From: Flavivirga jejuensis | GTDB lineage: Bacteria > Bacteroidota > Bacteroidia > Flavobacteriales > Flavobacteriaceae | Direction of reading: 5' to 3' | Assembly: GCF_030540765.1 (NCBI RefSeq) | Contig: NZ_JAUOEL010000004.1 | Span: 124,001 to 188,000, forward strand | DNA: 64,000 bases | Shown: in pieces, positions 32,516 to 41,962 of the stretch | Position numbering within the stretch: the first letter of the stretch is position 1 | Layout of the letters: each line of letters opens with the position of its first letter | Translations under genes and position numbers: made by a program | The notes under the pieces: model-generated | Seen by the model: the letters and a program-made list of their open reading frames with translations, nothing else | Told to the model about the DNA's origin: nothing | The model's database searches: none

Positions 32516-34492
32516 ATGAAAAAAATATTTTTAACTCTTTTAGTCACTTTTTTTTATTTTTTAAGCTTTTCTCAAACAGATGGAATTACTTATCAAGCAG
32601 TAATAATTGATAATAGCCCTCAAGAAATTCCGGGCGTTAATATACCATCTAATAATTTACCAAATACAGATTTGCAAGTTAGGTTTACTATAGTTGATGC
32701 TGCTGGTGGTTCAGAATATCAAGAAACACATAACACAACAACCGATCCCTATGGTATGATTAATTTGCTTATAGGAAAAGGGACTCCAGTAATAGGAGCA
32801 TTTGATCAAGTGTATTGGGATAATTCAAAGTTTTTAAGAGTAGAAATAGATTTGAATACAGGAGATGGTATGGTAGAGTTTAGCTATCAGGAGCTAACTT
32901 ATATACCATATGTGAGACACCGTGAAATTATTGCAACTTCTACATTAGATGTCGATGGAGCAACTAATTTAAATAACAATTTAACCGTAAATAACCAAAG
33001 TCCAACCTATTTAACGGGCGACTTAACAGTAGATGGTTTGGTAGCTTTTGATGGTCCCCTGGAAGTTGGTGGCGATACCCAATTGTATGCAGATTTAACG
33101 GTTGATGGGATCACTAATTTAAATAATAATTTATTTGTCAATAATGGGGCAACAACCAATCTTTCTGGTGATATAACGGTACAAGGTATAGGGACGTTTC
33201 AAGATGGTAATTTTCAAAATATTACAGTTGCCCAAAGTTCTAATTTAAATACATTAACAACATCGGGAGTAAGTAATTTAAACGGACAAGTAACTATAGA
33301 TGCTTCTCTTAGTGGCGGACAATCTAGCAATAATGCGTATCCATTAATTGTAAGAGGTAGTGACCAAGGTGTCGTTATTCAAGTAAACGGCGGTAGAAAT
33401 ACGGGTAAAAACTTTGTGACTTTTAGAGATGCTTCTGGCATTCATGGAGCTATAGAGGGGCAAACATTAAGTGAGTTGCATGGTAGTTTTAGATATATTT
33501 GGGATGAAGCTATGGCAGGATTAGAACAGGCGTTTACCTTAGCAGAACAAATAGCTTGTGGTTCACAGTTAGATTTGGCCGAATCTGGAGTTATGCTAGT
33601 AAATAATTTTGTTTTAGGAGCAAAATGGATAGAATTAACAGTAGCAGCAGAAAATAATGTTGGGGTGTCTTACGAATCTGGAGGCGCCGATTATGCAGAA
33701 TGGTTAGAAAAAGAAAATCATTCCGAAACGTTTACTAAAGGAGATATAGTAGGAGTGAAAGGAGGTAAGATTAGTAAAAATATAAATGGCGCCCACCATA
33801 TTATGGTTATTTCTACTAATCCTATAGTATTAGGAAATATGGTTAAAGGGAATGAAAACAATTTTGAAAAAGTGGCTTTTTTGGGTCAAGTCCCCGTTCG
33901 TGTTGTTGGGAAAGTTGCTATAGGTGATTATATTTTACCATCAGGAAGTCATGATGGTACAGGTATTGCCGTATCGCCAAATAATATGAATATTGATGAT
34001 TACCAATCTATTTTAGGTGTAGCTTGGGAAGCTTCAAGAAATGAGACATTTGGCTATATAAATGTAGCTATTGGAATAAATACTAACGATATAGCTTTGA
34101 AAGTATTACAACAAGAAAAAGAAATTGAAGAAATAAAGCATCAATTAAATCTTGTTTTAAAAAAGCTAAATGGAGAATCTGTTGATACAGATAATAAAGG
34201 ATTAGTGGCTACGCAAGCAAAATCACCTACTAAATCAATGGATTCTATTAAATTAACAGATGTAGAGCTTGAGGAATGGGTTTCTAAATATGGCTACATT
34301 TTTGAAATTTCTATGAATCAATTAAAAGAGAATTTTAAAAATAGAAATGTTAATTTAAAGTTGTTTCCAGAAGTTGAAGCTATTGTAAATAATCCCATAG
34401 AAACGATTAAGAAAATGAATTCTGGAGCGTATTTACCAGCTTTATGGAAATCATTTGAGAAAAGGTATCCTAATGCACTTAAAAAACGGTAA
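32516..34492 (+). CDS. Large surface protein: beta-repeats plus peptidase G2/IMC-like domain
   Basis: 658 residues. Signal peptide to about 20 (FLSFSQ). An N-terminal domain (about 22-135, GITYQAVIIDNSPQEIPG, LQVRFTIVDAAGGSEYQE) is common in flavobacterial surface proteins. Four to five beta-rungs of about 30 residues follow at 140-265 (TLDVDGATNLNNNLTVNN, ADLTVDGITNLNNNLFVNN, GDITVQGIGTF). At about 275-520 lies a region with GGADYAEWLE (389-398), GDIVGV and LGVAWEASRNETFGYINVAIG. This resembles the peptidase G2 or intramolecular chaperone domain of phage tail fibres. A coiled coil (about 525-555) and a charged tail end the protein. It has no T9SS domain itself; the first gene of the operon does. 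Confidence 0.75.
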   Translation: MKKIFLTLLVTFFYFLSFSQTDGITYQAVIIDNSPQEIPGVNIPSNNLPNTDLQVRFTIVDAAGGSEYQETHNTTTDPYGMINLLIGKGTPVIGAFDQVYWDNSKFLRVEIDLNTGDGMVEFSYQELTYIPYVRHREIIATSTLDVDGATNLNNNLTVNNQSPTYLTGDLTVDGLVAFDGPLEVGGDTQLYADLTVDGITNLNNNLFVNNGATTNLSGDITVQGIGTFQDGNFQNITVAQSSNLNTLTTSGVSNLNGQVTIDASLSGGQSSNNAYPLIVRGSDQGVVIQVNGGRNTGKNFVTFRDASGIHGAIEGQTLSELHGSFRYIWDEAMAGLEQAFTLAEQIACGSQLDLAESGVMLVNNFVLGAKWIELTVAAENNVGVSYESGGADYAEWLEKENHSETFTKGDIVGVKGGKISKNINGAHHIMVISTNPIVLGNMVKGNENNFEKVAFLGQVPVRVVGKVAIGDYILPSGSHDGTGIAVSPNNMNIDDYQSILGVAWEASRNETFGYINVAIGINTNDIALKVLQQEKEIEEIKHQLNLVLKKLNGESVDTDNKGLVATQAKSPTKSMDSIKLTDVELEEWVSKYGYIFEISMNQLKENFKNRNVNLKLFPEVEAIVNNPIETIKKMNSGAYLPALWKSFEKRYPNALKKR

Positions 34493-34727
34493 TGTCATTC
34501 AGAACGAAGTGAAGAATCTCTAAAATATAGCGTTAAAATTTAAGAGATTCTTCAGTCCTAAGCTTCGCTTATATCTTCAAACAAAATATATTTTGTTTTC
34601 GATAGCCTACCATTGACATGTTCTATAAATAGCTAACTTCCAATTGTTTGTCATTCAGAGCGCAGCGAAGAATCTTTATTATTAATCTCTAAAGATTCTT
34701 CAGTCGTACCTCCTTCTGAATGACACT
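34492..34727. repeat. Repeat family B, copy 4 (double copy)
   Basis: It starts at the stop of the surface-protein gene. Two arms, GTCATTCAGAACGAAGTGAAG and CATTCAGAGCGCAGCGAAG, are each followed by AGATTCTTCAGTC, and the 20-bp palindrome AAACAAAATATATTTTGTTT lies at 34579-34598. It is the largest copy in the window and can fold into long hairpins, so it may double as a terminator. It fills most of the 339-bp gap. Confidence 0.75.
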
Positions 34728-34831
34728 AACCCTCTGACTAGCCTTTGCAAACAATAGGACGAGATGGGAACTCCTTTTTGTTCAAAGGCTGTCATAGCAT
34801 TTTTCATTAAGAACAAATTGAAGACTCTTAT

Positions 34832-36121
34832 TTATACTTTGTTTGCTTCCTTGTTTTTTTTAGCTTTTTTTAAGAGTTGTTTTTGTATTTTCTTTATAGC
34901 AGATTCTATAGATTTTTCTGGTTCTATAATATTATACACCCCCCAGAATTTAGGATCGGTAAAACCAGAAGTCGCATCAACTAAGATTGTTGTTGGACGC
35001 ATCATTTTATTTCTGGGTTTTTCAATATCTGCATCTTTAATACGCCAATCTGTAATAGCCATTTCACTATTAAGAGTATAGATATTGTTGAATAGTTTTC
35101 TTTTCCAATTCACTTTAAAGGTTAATGAAATATTACTATATGCATACTGCCATTTGCCATTTTTAGTTCTGTAATTTACCCTATAACTAGCTTCGGTTGG
35201 GTATACCTGTGCTGCTCCAGGTTTTTTACGTACATACATTTCGCTGGTTAGTTTTTTATTTTCAACATTTAAACTGTAAACAGCATTTGTAAGTGCCAAC
35301 GTTTTTGACTCAATATAAAGTTTACCATAATATAATGGGGTGAGAACATTTGGTTTTTGTTTAAAATGAATAACATAAATTAAGTTTTCATTTATTTGAG
35401 TTGATTTACCAAAAGTGAAATCGTAAAGCGGAATATCTTCTTTAGTAAAAATATATTCTGGGTACTTTATAATATCTGTGTACAAATTACTAAAGGGACC
35501 TCCTTGTAATTTAAGAGCAAGGGTATCAAGCTTGGCATAATTTGTTTTTTTTCTAGACTTAATGAGTTCTATAGCATCTCTTTTATTGCTACTATATGGG
35601 CGTTTATGTATTTTTACAATAGCTTCAGATAGCGATGCATTATTTTTTCTTTTTTTAATAGTTTCTCTATAAAAACCCGTCATTAACGTATTGTCATTAT
35701 TGTATAACAAACTTTTGTTTTTAAGTGTTGCTTCTAAAAGTGCTTTGGCGTCTTTGTATGTATCAATTTCAACAACATTTAACTCAGTAATTGCTGGTGT
35801 TAATGTTACTTTTATTTTATTTTTTATGGTTGAAATTTTAATTTCTTTCTTTTCATAACCCAAGTGAGAAATAATTAACGTACCATCTAATAAATCTTGA
35901 GGTATTTTTAAAAGAAATTCACCATCTGTATTAGTAACAGTGCTGATATTAGAATTAGTAATAACGATGTCTGAAAAAACTAAAATGTCATTAGTATTTT
36001 GGTCAACAACGGTGCCTTTAATCTCTTTTCCGAGCTGATTATCTTGTGCGTTTATAGTGAACACGCTAAAAATAAAAAGAGTGGCTAAAGTTCTTAATGT
36101 TAGTAGGGGAAAATTTTTCAT
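34832..36121 (-). CDS. Carboxypeptidase-regulatory-like domain protein of unknown function
   Basis: 429 residues. Signal peptide to about 25 (FSVFTINAQ). A CarboxypepD_reg-like beta-sandwich covers about 32-115 (IKGTVVDQNTNDILVFSDIV, TDGEFLLKIP, LIISHLGYEKKEIK), ending in VTLTPAITELNVVEI. The rest contains LMTGFYRETIKKRKNNASL, FKQKPNVLTPLYYGKLYIES and a very basic tail (KKIQKQLLKKAKKNKEANK). The build resembles flavobacterial periplasmic proteins of the regulatory-domain plus DUF5686-like type, but I cannot name the C-terminal domain with confidence. It is a longer relative of the shortened gene at 14501-15193. Confidence 0.78.
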   Translation of the reverse strand: MKNFPLLTLRTLATLFIFSVFTINAQDNQLGKEIKGTVVDQNTNDILVFSDIVITNSNISTVTNTDGEFLLKIPQDLLDGTLIISHLGYEKKEIKISTIKNKIKVTLTPAITELNVVEIDTYKDAKALLEATLKNKSLLYNNDNTLMTGFYRETIKKRKNNASLSEAIVKIHKRPYSSNKRDAIELIKSRKKTNYAKLDTLALKLQGGPFSNLYTDIIKYPEYIFTKEDIPLYDFTFGKSTQINENLIYVIHFKQKPNVLTPLYYGKLYIESKTLALTNAVYSLNVENKKLTSEMYVRKKPGAAQVYPTEASYRVNYRTKNGKWQYAYSNISLTFKVNWKRKLFNNIYTLNSEMAITDWRIKDADIEKPRNKMMRPTTILVDATSGFTDPKFWGVYNIIEPEKSIESAIKKIQKQLLKKAKKNKEANKV

Positions 36122-36275
36122 GATTTTATAATTTATACTGAAAGATACAAAAAAAGCATGAATAATTGTTATCTATTTGATCTTAAGTGTTTTGTAGTCG
36201 GTATAAATTAAGAAAAGTATATTTCTTTTCACGTCATATTTTGTTCATAAATTCCCTACAAAGCGTTCTTTTTTA

Positions 36276-36470
36276 TTGGTTTTAAATGGAGTTAAAACTA
36301 TGTGTTTTAGTGTATTTCGTTTTCAGTTTCTAAAAACTTTTGACACGAACCAGCCTGCCGGCTGGCAGGTTTCACGAATTCACACGAATTCAGTTTTACC
36401 ATATTTCACGAAGCAGACTTTCAGTCTGCCAAAACGAACCTATGGACTGGAAGTCCAGGAGTGGTTTAGT
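36276..36470. repeat. Dispersed repeat family C, copy 3
   Basis: ATTGGTTTTAA, GTATTTCGTTTTCAGTTTCT, the imperfect palindrome CCTGCCGGCTGGCAGG, CACGAATTCAGTTTTACC and GACTTTCAGTCTGCC follow the order seen at 19654-19800 and 29088-29229. The 111-residue open frame over this block is not conserved coding sequence. The rest of the gap (36471-36653) shows nothing further. Confidence 0.75.
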
Positions 36471-36653
36471 TCAATTTTGTACCTATTTAGTTTAGATATA
36501 ATGACCAAACTGTTTATGTCTGTTTGCAGTCGAAAACTCATCATTCTAACAAATAAAGAGGTTTCAACTGCGCTTCAGACATCTAAATTTAATGTGTTGA
36601 TTTTTATTTAGATATGTTTATTATTAAATCGAAATCAGGTTGTTTAATGTTTT

Positions 36654-38453
36654 TCAGATATTATTATCATCGGTGAGTGTTTTCATAAAAGCGATAATAG
36701 CTTGTATTTCTGCTTCAGACAACTGTAAATTATCAAAAGGCAGGGTTTGATATTTATTTTCAATACCTAAACCTGTACCTCCTCCTTTGTTATAAAACTC
36801 CATGACTTCTTCCAAAGTGTTATAAACACCATTATGCATGTATGGGGCTGTTTTTGCTATGTTTCTAACGGTTGGAGTTTTAAAAAAATGTTTGCGCTCT
36901 TCTGTTTTAAACAAGTTATAGCGTCCTAAATCTGGAGAAATTTTTGGATTAATTGTGTCTGTTGTTGCAGGTACTCCTATAAATTCTAATTCTGTATCAT
37001 TAAAATAAGGAGGCACTGTTCCGTTAAAAACAGGCGCAAAATGACACGTTGCACATAAAGCTTTTCCTGTAAATAGATTAAACCCTAGTTTTTCTTGAGC
37101 AGTTAAAGTATTTTCTTCGCCTCTTATGTTTCTATCAAACTTAGAGTTGAACGTATTTAAAGTTCGTATATATGATGAAATTGCATGACGGATATTAAAA
37201 TCTACTCTTTTATTACTGTATAGGGTAGTTATTTTCTCTTTATACTTTTCGTTTTTCATCAATCGGTTTATAATAGAATCCATGGAGATATTAAACTCAT
37301 TGTGATTTTTTACTACGCCTAATATTTGTCCCTCCAAACTTCCTGCTCTTCCATCCATAAAAAATGCTTTTTGATAAGCACTGTAGGTAACGGTAGGTGT
37401 GTTTCTTGTTTGGCGATTATCAAAGGTTTTTCTTCCATCGGTGAACGCTAAATCTTTAACATGGCATGTGGCACAAGCCATAGAATAGTCTTTAGAAAGT
37501 GATTTGTCATTAAATAACTCTTTACCTAAAGCTCTTTTCTTTTGTATCTGTGTGGTATCACTTAAATGATCTGTAAAGTAATCTTGATTTATAGTTTCTT
37601 TAGAAAAAAGAGATGTCAGGTCATTAGACAATGCCATTTCAAAAGGGAACTTAACATTCCAATCCTTTTGGATGTTTACTAATGTTTCCAATTGGGGATG
37701 AATATGATTTTTTATAAATTCAAACCTATCAAAAGCATCAAAATCGTATTGTAAATCTTTTTGTGCTTTTTTTACTAATGTAATGAATGTATTTAATAAT
37801 TCTTTTGATGTGAAGTTGGCTTCATTAAATTGTAAAATATCAATAATTGTTTGATATGTATAACTACTTTCTAATAAAGATTGATTTAAAACAGGAGAAT
37901 CGAAACCAGTAATACCAGTAGTTCCAATTCTAACCAATTGATCTCTAAGCAGCCAAATTATATGATAATTTTTTAAATTAAGTAAAGGATTTTTTTTAAT
38001 CAATTTTAATCGATCTCTTGTTACATGAAGTGCATGATTTAATGCCATTGTATCTAAATTTTCATCATATAGTGCTTCCTCGATTACTTGAAACCCTATG
38101 GGATTTATTACTTTTACATCATTGATATCTTCTTTGATTATTGGAATGTTAGGTGCATTTAAAGATTTGTAGTTACCCTTATTAGAATATGCTAAAATGG
38201 GCTCTAATAGTTTAAAGTTTTTTCTAGCTAAAACGTAATACTTCTTTTGTTCTGTTATTGATTTTCCATCTATACTATCTAAGTTATTGATGGTATTTGT
38301 TAAATAATTGATATACAAATTTTCAATCTTTTTTGCAGAATTATTGATTGATTTGTATTTGTTTTTATCTTCTTTTTTATTGCAAGCTACTAATAAAAGC
38401 AAAAGACATACATAAATGCATGTCTTAGCTTGACCTATTATTTTATGAGTCAT
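36654..38453 (-). CDS. Di-haem cytochrome c peroxidase with N-terminal imelysin-like domain
   Basis: 599 residues. Lipobox LLVAC (Cys24), so it is a periplasmic or envelope lipoprotein. Residues about 35-285 are helical, with NPIGFQVIEEALY (117-129), close to the GxHxxE motif of imelysin-like (M75) proteins but with Gln in place of the His. The C-terminal half is a MauG/CcpA-type peroxidase: haem one at C327xxC330H331, haem two at C467xxC470H471, NTPTVTYSAYQKAFFMDGR and TPTVRNIAKTAPYMHNGVY. Such proteins reduce hydrogen peroxide or perform MauG-like oxidations with electrons from cytochromes. It starts three bases after the PhoX-like gene's stop in the same operon. Confidence 0.88.
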   Translation of the reverse strand: MTHKIIGQAKTCIYVCLLLLLVACNKKEDKNKYKSINNSAKKIENLYINYLTNTINNLDSIDGKSITEQKKYYVLARKNFKLLEPILAYSNKGNYKSLNAPNIPIIKEDINDVKVINPIGFQVIEEALYDENLDTMALNHALHVTRDRLKLIKKNPLLNLKNYHIIWLLRDQLVRIGTTGITGFDSPVLNQSLLESSYTYQTIIDILQFNEANFTSKELLNTFITLVKKAQKDLQYDFDAFDRFEFIKNHIHPQLETLVNIQKDWNVKFPFEMALSNDLTSLFSKETINQDYFTDHLSDTTQIQKKRALGKELFNDKSLSKDYSMACATCHVKDLAFTDGRKTFDNRQTRNTPTVTYSAYQKAFFMDGRAGSLEGQILGVVKNHNEFNISMDSIINRLMKNEKYKEKITTLYSNKRVDFNIRHAISSYIRTLNTFNSKFDRNIRGEENTLTAQEKLGFNLFTGKALCATCHFAPVFNGTVPPYFNDTELEFIGVPATTDTINPKISPDLGRYNLFKTEERKHFFKTPTVRNIAKTAPYMHNGVYNTLEEVMEFYNKGGGTGLGIENKYQTLPFDNLQLSEAEIQAIIAFMKTLTDDNNI

Positions 38454-38456
38454 TTT

Positions 38457-39983
38457 CTATCTGTCTAATCCTGTAATTAAGTGTAAAATTGAGCCTTCAT
38501 CTCTATATGCTTCAGTGATTGCCAAAGGATCTGTAAATGAAGTTCCATCTGCTGGATTCCAATTGTGATTTTGTGTCATAGCCAAAAATGTGTTTTTTCC
38601 ATTGTTTACAATATCTGTAATATCAATCATTCCTGTAATTTCCCATCTATTGGCAGCAAAACCATATCCTTTCGTTTCTGCAGTTATTTGATCACATTCG
38701 GCAACTACTTTTAACTCTCCTGAATTTAAGTTATACTGGTATAATCTTGCATAATGTGCTTTATTACCAGTTCCTGCGATGGCAGGATCTTCTTGGATGT
38801 ATGCATAGTTTTCGGTAACCAAAATATTATCTGGCGAGAGGAATTCTTCAGCAGTTCCTCCAACAATATCACCGTCTAATACACAAGTAATTTTTGCAGC
38901 ACCAGTTGGATCTGTATCATTTAAAGTTACTTTATAAATGCGACCAGAAATGGTGCCTTTACCGTGTAAATCTGGTTTGTCACGACCAGTAACAGCAAAA
39001 TAAATTTCTCTATTATTGGCAGCAGAACCTCTTCTCCAGTCAATATCTTCTAAACGAGAGAATCCCATTAATCCTTTTGCTTTACATTCTGCATCTAAAG
39101 CATTAATTTCTGTTTCTTCTAACTCAACAAACTCAGCATCATATTCAGTTCCTTCTGCCATGTCAACTTCATAAGTTATACCTGCTGTAGTTACTTTTAA
39201 GCCGTATAACTTACCTCCATTTAAGTCCCCTTTATCACCTACATACATGCCTAATTGCCCAGAAGGAATATCATCTTCACCTTGATCGTCTCCTATAAAA
39301 ACAACTGTTTTATCAGCATAAGCATCTTGGTGGATTGCTACTGCATTTTCTGTAGTCCATTGTCCCATAGTTGGTAGCATTTCAGCTATATCAGCGTTAG
39401 CAGCATCTTTATATGGATCTGTTACAAAAACGCCTTGTGAAGAACCACCCCATTCGCCTCCAGAAAGGTATAATGGACCAAATCCGTGCTCTTCTGGAGT
39501 AATCATAGAACCAGAACATTGAGCAGTAGACGCCGTAGCTGTTGCATTTAAAATATACTCTCCGTAAACGGGTCTTAAATGTTTATTTAATGTAATTCTT
39601 GCGATTGAAAAGTCTGCTTCAATATTATTAATTAGTGTAAAAGTTCCATCGTCTTCTGCTAATAAACCAGCCCCATCTGCCATAGAACCGTAAACAAAAT
39701 CTGGTGAATTAGGGATAACATCTTCAGAAGATAGAATTGGAGTAATTTTTAAGTTAGAAAATTCACTCGTTACTTTTAAAAAGTTTGGTGTTTTAGATGC
39801 TATTAAATAAACAGAAGCGTCTTGGCCATCTTCACCATCTTCTCCATTTTCTCCGTCAATGCCATCTTCACCGTTAGCACCGTTAGCGCCATCTTTTCCA
39901 TCCTCAATGTCACAGCTTATTACTGTTAAACAGGGAGTCGTTAAAACTAGTAGTAATAAAAAAAGTTTAAGTAATTTTTTCAT
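38457..39983 (-). CDS. PhoX-like (DUF839) lipoprotein with collagen-like N-terminus
   Basis: 508 residues. Lipobox VISC (Cys24). Residues 29-55 are nine uninterrupted Gly-X-Y triplets (GKDGANGANGEDGIDG at the start), acidic and collagen-like. The rest matches the PhoX/DUF839 beta-propeller, with GPLYLSGGEWGG, GFSRLEDIDWRRG (near 322-334), LSPDNILVTENYAYIQED (near 396-413) and the C-terminal GSILHLI. PhoX enzymes are calcium/iron phosphomonoesterases; the ExD and PDN-type ligands look present, but activity is not proven. It is the first gene of an operon with the di-haem peroxidase, and a Pho-box-like repeat lies about 100 bp upstream. Confidence 0.85.
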   Translation of the reverse strand: MKKLLKLFLLLLVLTTPCLTVISCDIEDGKDGANGANGEDGIDGENGEDGEDGQDASVYLIASKTPNFLKVTSEFSNLKITPILSSEDVIPNSPDFVYGSMADGAGLLAEDDGTFTLINNIEADFSIARITLNKHLRPVYGEYILNATATASTAQCSGSMITPEEHGFGPLYLSGGEWGGSSQGVFVTDPYKDAANADIAEMLPTMGQWTTENAVAIHQDAYADKTVVFIGDDQGEDDIPSGQLGMYVGDKGDLNGGKLYGLKVTTAGITYEVDMAEGTEYDAEFVELEETEINALDAECKAKGLMGFSRLEDIDWRRGSAANNREIYFAVTGRDKPDLHGKGTISGRIYKVTLNDTDPTGAAKITCVLDGDIVGGTAEEFLSPDNILVTENYAYIQEDPAIAGTGNKAHYARLYQYNLNSGELKVVAECDQITAETKGYGFAANRWEITGMIDITDIVNNGKNTFLAMTQNHNWNPADGTSFTDPLAITEAYRDEGSILHLITGLDR

Positions 39984-40289
39984 AATCTAAAATTATAATT
40001 TTTGTGGTTATTATTAGTTCTCAAAACTATTACTAGACCGTGTAAAACTTGTTAAGGGATTAATGTTGTTTTATTAATTTAGAGTTACAATAATGTTAAC
40101 AAGGTTAAAAAAGTATTAATAGAATTGGGCTAATATTATCAACTAATTAAATAAGGTTTTTTGTAATGCTTTTTTAAATTAAAAGGACTAATGCAATAAC
40201 TAGGATTAAGTATAAACTCTTAACGAATTTTTTAGATTTCCGAAATTGAATATCTGTATCTTTACACATCTAATCTTTCAATATTATTT
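39984..40289. other. 306-bp divergent promoter region
   Basis: It lies between the PhoX-like/peroxidase operon (minus) and bshC (plus). The minus strand has TAGTTTTG (TAnnTTTG) about 45 bp before the PhoX-like start. The plus strand has TATCTTTA at 40257-40264, one mismatch from consensus, before bshC. The Pho-box-like repeats lie between. Confidence 0.4.
40084..40107 (-). promoter_or_regulatory. Possible Pho-box-like direct repeats upstream of the PhoX-like gene
   Basis: On the minus strand TAAC recurs three times (plus-strand GTTA at 40084, 40095 and 40104) with spacings of 11 and 9 bp, the best pair being TGTTAAC-ATTA-TTGTAAC. A PhoB box is a pair of 7-bp direct repeats 11 bp apart, so the layout fits, but the sequence match is weak and AT-rich DNA gives such repeats by chance. 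Confidence 0.3.
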
Positions 40290-41882
40290 ATGTCATCAGA
40301 CGGTATCTTATTTAAAAAAACAGGCTACTTTTCATCGCTAATTTGTGATTATCTGGAAGAGAAACCAGAGTTAAAAGCGTTTTATCATCACTTCCCTAAG
40401 CTTGAAAATTTTGAAAATCAGATAAAAGAAAAAAGGGTGTCTTTTAAAGCGCATTCCAGAACTGTTTTAGTAAATAGTCTAAAACAACAATATAAGGATA
40501 TTGAGGCATCAGATTTGACGCAGCAAAATATTGATAGCTTACAACAAGAGAATACATTTACGATTACTACAGGACATCAACTTAATTTATTTACAGGTCC
40601 CTTATACTTTTTATATAAAATAGTATCTGCTATTAACCTTTCAAAAGAATTAAAAGAAACACATCCAGAATCTAATTTTGTACCAGTTTATTGGATGGCG
40701 ACAGAGGATCATGATTTTGATGAAATCAATTATTTTAATTTTAAAGGCAAGAAGGTACAGTGGAACAGAGATTCTCTAGGTGCTGTAGGGGAATTATCGG
40801 TAGAAGGTTTAGAGGACGTATTTAATTTATATTCAAAAGAATTAGGAGCTAGTAAAAATGCAGATTACTTAAGGCATTTATTTCGTAATGCGTATTTAAA
40901 TCATACTAATTTAGCAGATGCCACACGCTATCTTGCTAATGAGTTATTTAAAGATTATGGTTTAGTGATAATTGATGCTAACGATTCTGATTTAAAAAAA
41001 CAATTTGCTCCTTATGTGGAAGATGAATTGTTGAGCCAAAAATCTTTTAAGTCAGTTTCTGAAACAAACAAAAGTCTTTCTAAAAATTATAGTATTCAGG
41101 TAAATCCAAGAGCGATTAATGTATTTTATATAAAAGCAAACTTACGGGAACGGATTGTTTTTGAAGATGATGTATTTAAGGTAAACAATACCGATATCTC
41201 ATGGAGCAAAGATGAGTTGTTAAAACATCTTTATGAGATGCCAGAAAGATTCTCACCAAATGTGATTATGCGCCCTTTATATCAAGAAGTCATATTACCC
41301 AATCTATGTTATATTGGCGGTGGTGGCGAATTAGCTTATTGGTTTCAGTTAAAACAATTCTTTAACACTGTTAATGTACCATTTCCAATATTACTATTAC
41401 GTAATTCAGTTTTAATTAAGACAGAACAACAGGCTGATAAATTAAAAAAGCTGAATATTTCTAATGAAGACATCTTTTTAAAAAGAGATGCGTTTATCAA
41501 TAAAAAAGTGAGAGAGATATCAAATATTGATATTGATTTTTCAGATCAAAAAGCACATTTAGAAGCCCAATTTAAAGGTTTATTTAAGTTGGCTGAACAA
41601 ACAGATAAGTCTTTTTTGGGAACAGTAAAAGCTCAAGAAGTAAAACAATTAAAAGGCTTAGAAAAATTAGAAAAAAGATTACTTAAGGCTCAAAAAAAAG
41701 TGTTAGCAGATCAGGTTTCAAGAATTACCGAATTGCAAGAACAATTGTTTCCTAATAAAAGTTTACAAGAACGGAATGCTAATTTCTCTGAGATTTATTT
41801 GGAATATGGAGAAGCGCTAATTCCTAAACTTGTTGAAAATTTAGAGCCGTTAAAAAAAGATTTTATCATATTAATCTTATAA
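40290..41882 (+). CDS. bshC: Bacillithiol biosynthesis cysteine-adding enzyme BshC
   Basis: 530 residues, normal for the family. It joins cysteine to glucosaminyl-malate, the last step of bacillithiol synthesis. Hallmarks are TTGHQLNLFTGPLYFLYKI in the first quarter, FVPVYWMATEDHDFDEINY, FSPNVIMRPLYQEVILPNL and GGGGELAYWFQL. A long coiled coil near the C-terminus (about 440-500, AQEVKQLKGLEKLEKRLL) is also typical. It is cytoplasmic. bshA and bshB are not in the window, so the pathway genes are dispersed. The PLP decarboxylase gene follows 80 bp downstream. Confidence 0.95.
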   Translation: MSSDGILFKKTGYFSSLICDYLEEKPELKAFYHHFPKLENFENQIKEKRVSFKAHSRTVLVNSLKQQYKDIEASDLTQQNIDSLQQENTFTITTGHQLNLFTGPLYFLYKIVSAINLSKELKETHPESNFVPVYWMATEDHDFDEINYFNFKGKKVQWNRDSLGAVGELSVEGLEDVFNLYSKELGASKNADYLRHLFRNAYLNHTNLADATRYLANELFKDYGLVIIDANDSDLKKQFAPYVEDELLSQKSFKSVSETNKSLSKNYSIQVNPRAINVFYIKANLRERIVFEDDVFKVNNTDISWSKDELLKHLYEMPERFSPNVIMRPLYQEVILPNLCYIGGGGELAYWFQLKQFFNTVNVPFPILLLRNSVLIKTEQQADKLKKLNISNEDIFLKRDAFINKKVREISNIDIDFSDQKAHLEAQFKGLFKLAEQTDKSFLGTVKAQEVKQLKGLEKLEKRLLKAQKKVLADQVSRITELQEQLFPNKSLQERNANFSEIYLEYGEALIPKLVENLEPLKKDFIILIL

Positions 41883-41962
41883 GAGGTCTTTTATAAGGTT
41901 TACAATATATTTTAAAACAGATACTCATAAAAGACAAGTTATTAATATTAAATATCTAATTA

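Noticed and set aside
36276-36611. 111-residue open frame in the plus strand
   Set aside because: It lies over repeat C, is not kept open in the other copies at 19654 and 29088, and has no signal, domain or start support.
39820-39900. Tandem-repeat DNA resembling a short repeat array
   Set aside because: It encodes the Gly-X-Y triplets of the PhoX-like protein; the period is 9 bases and coding, so it is not a CRISPR.
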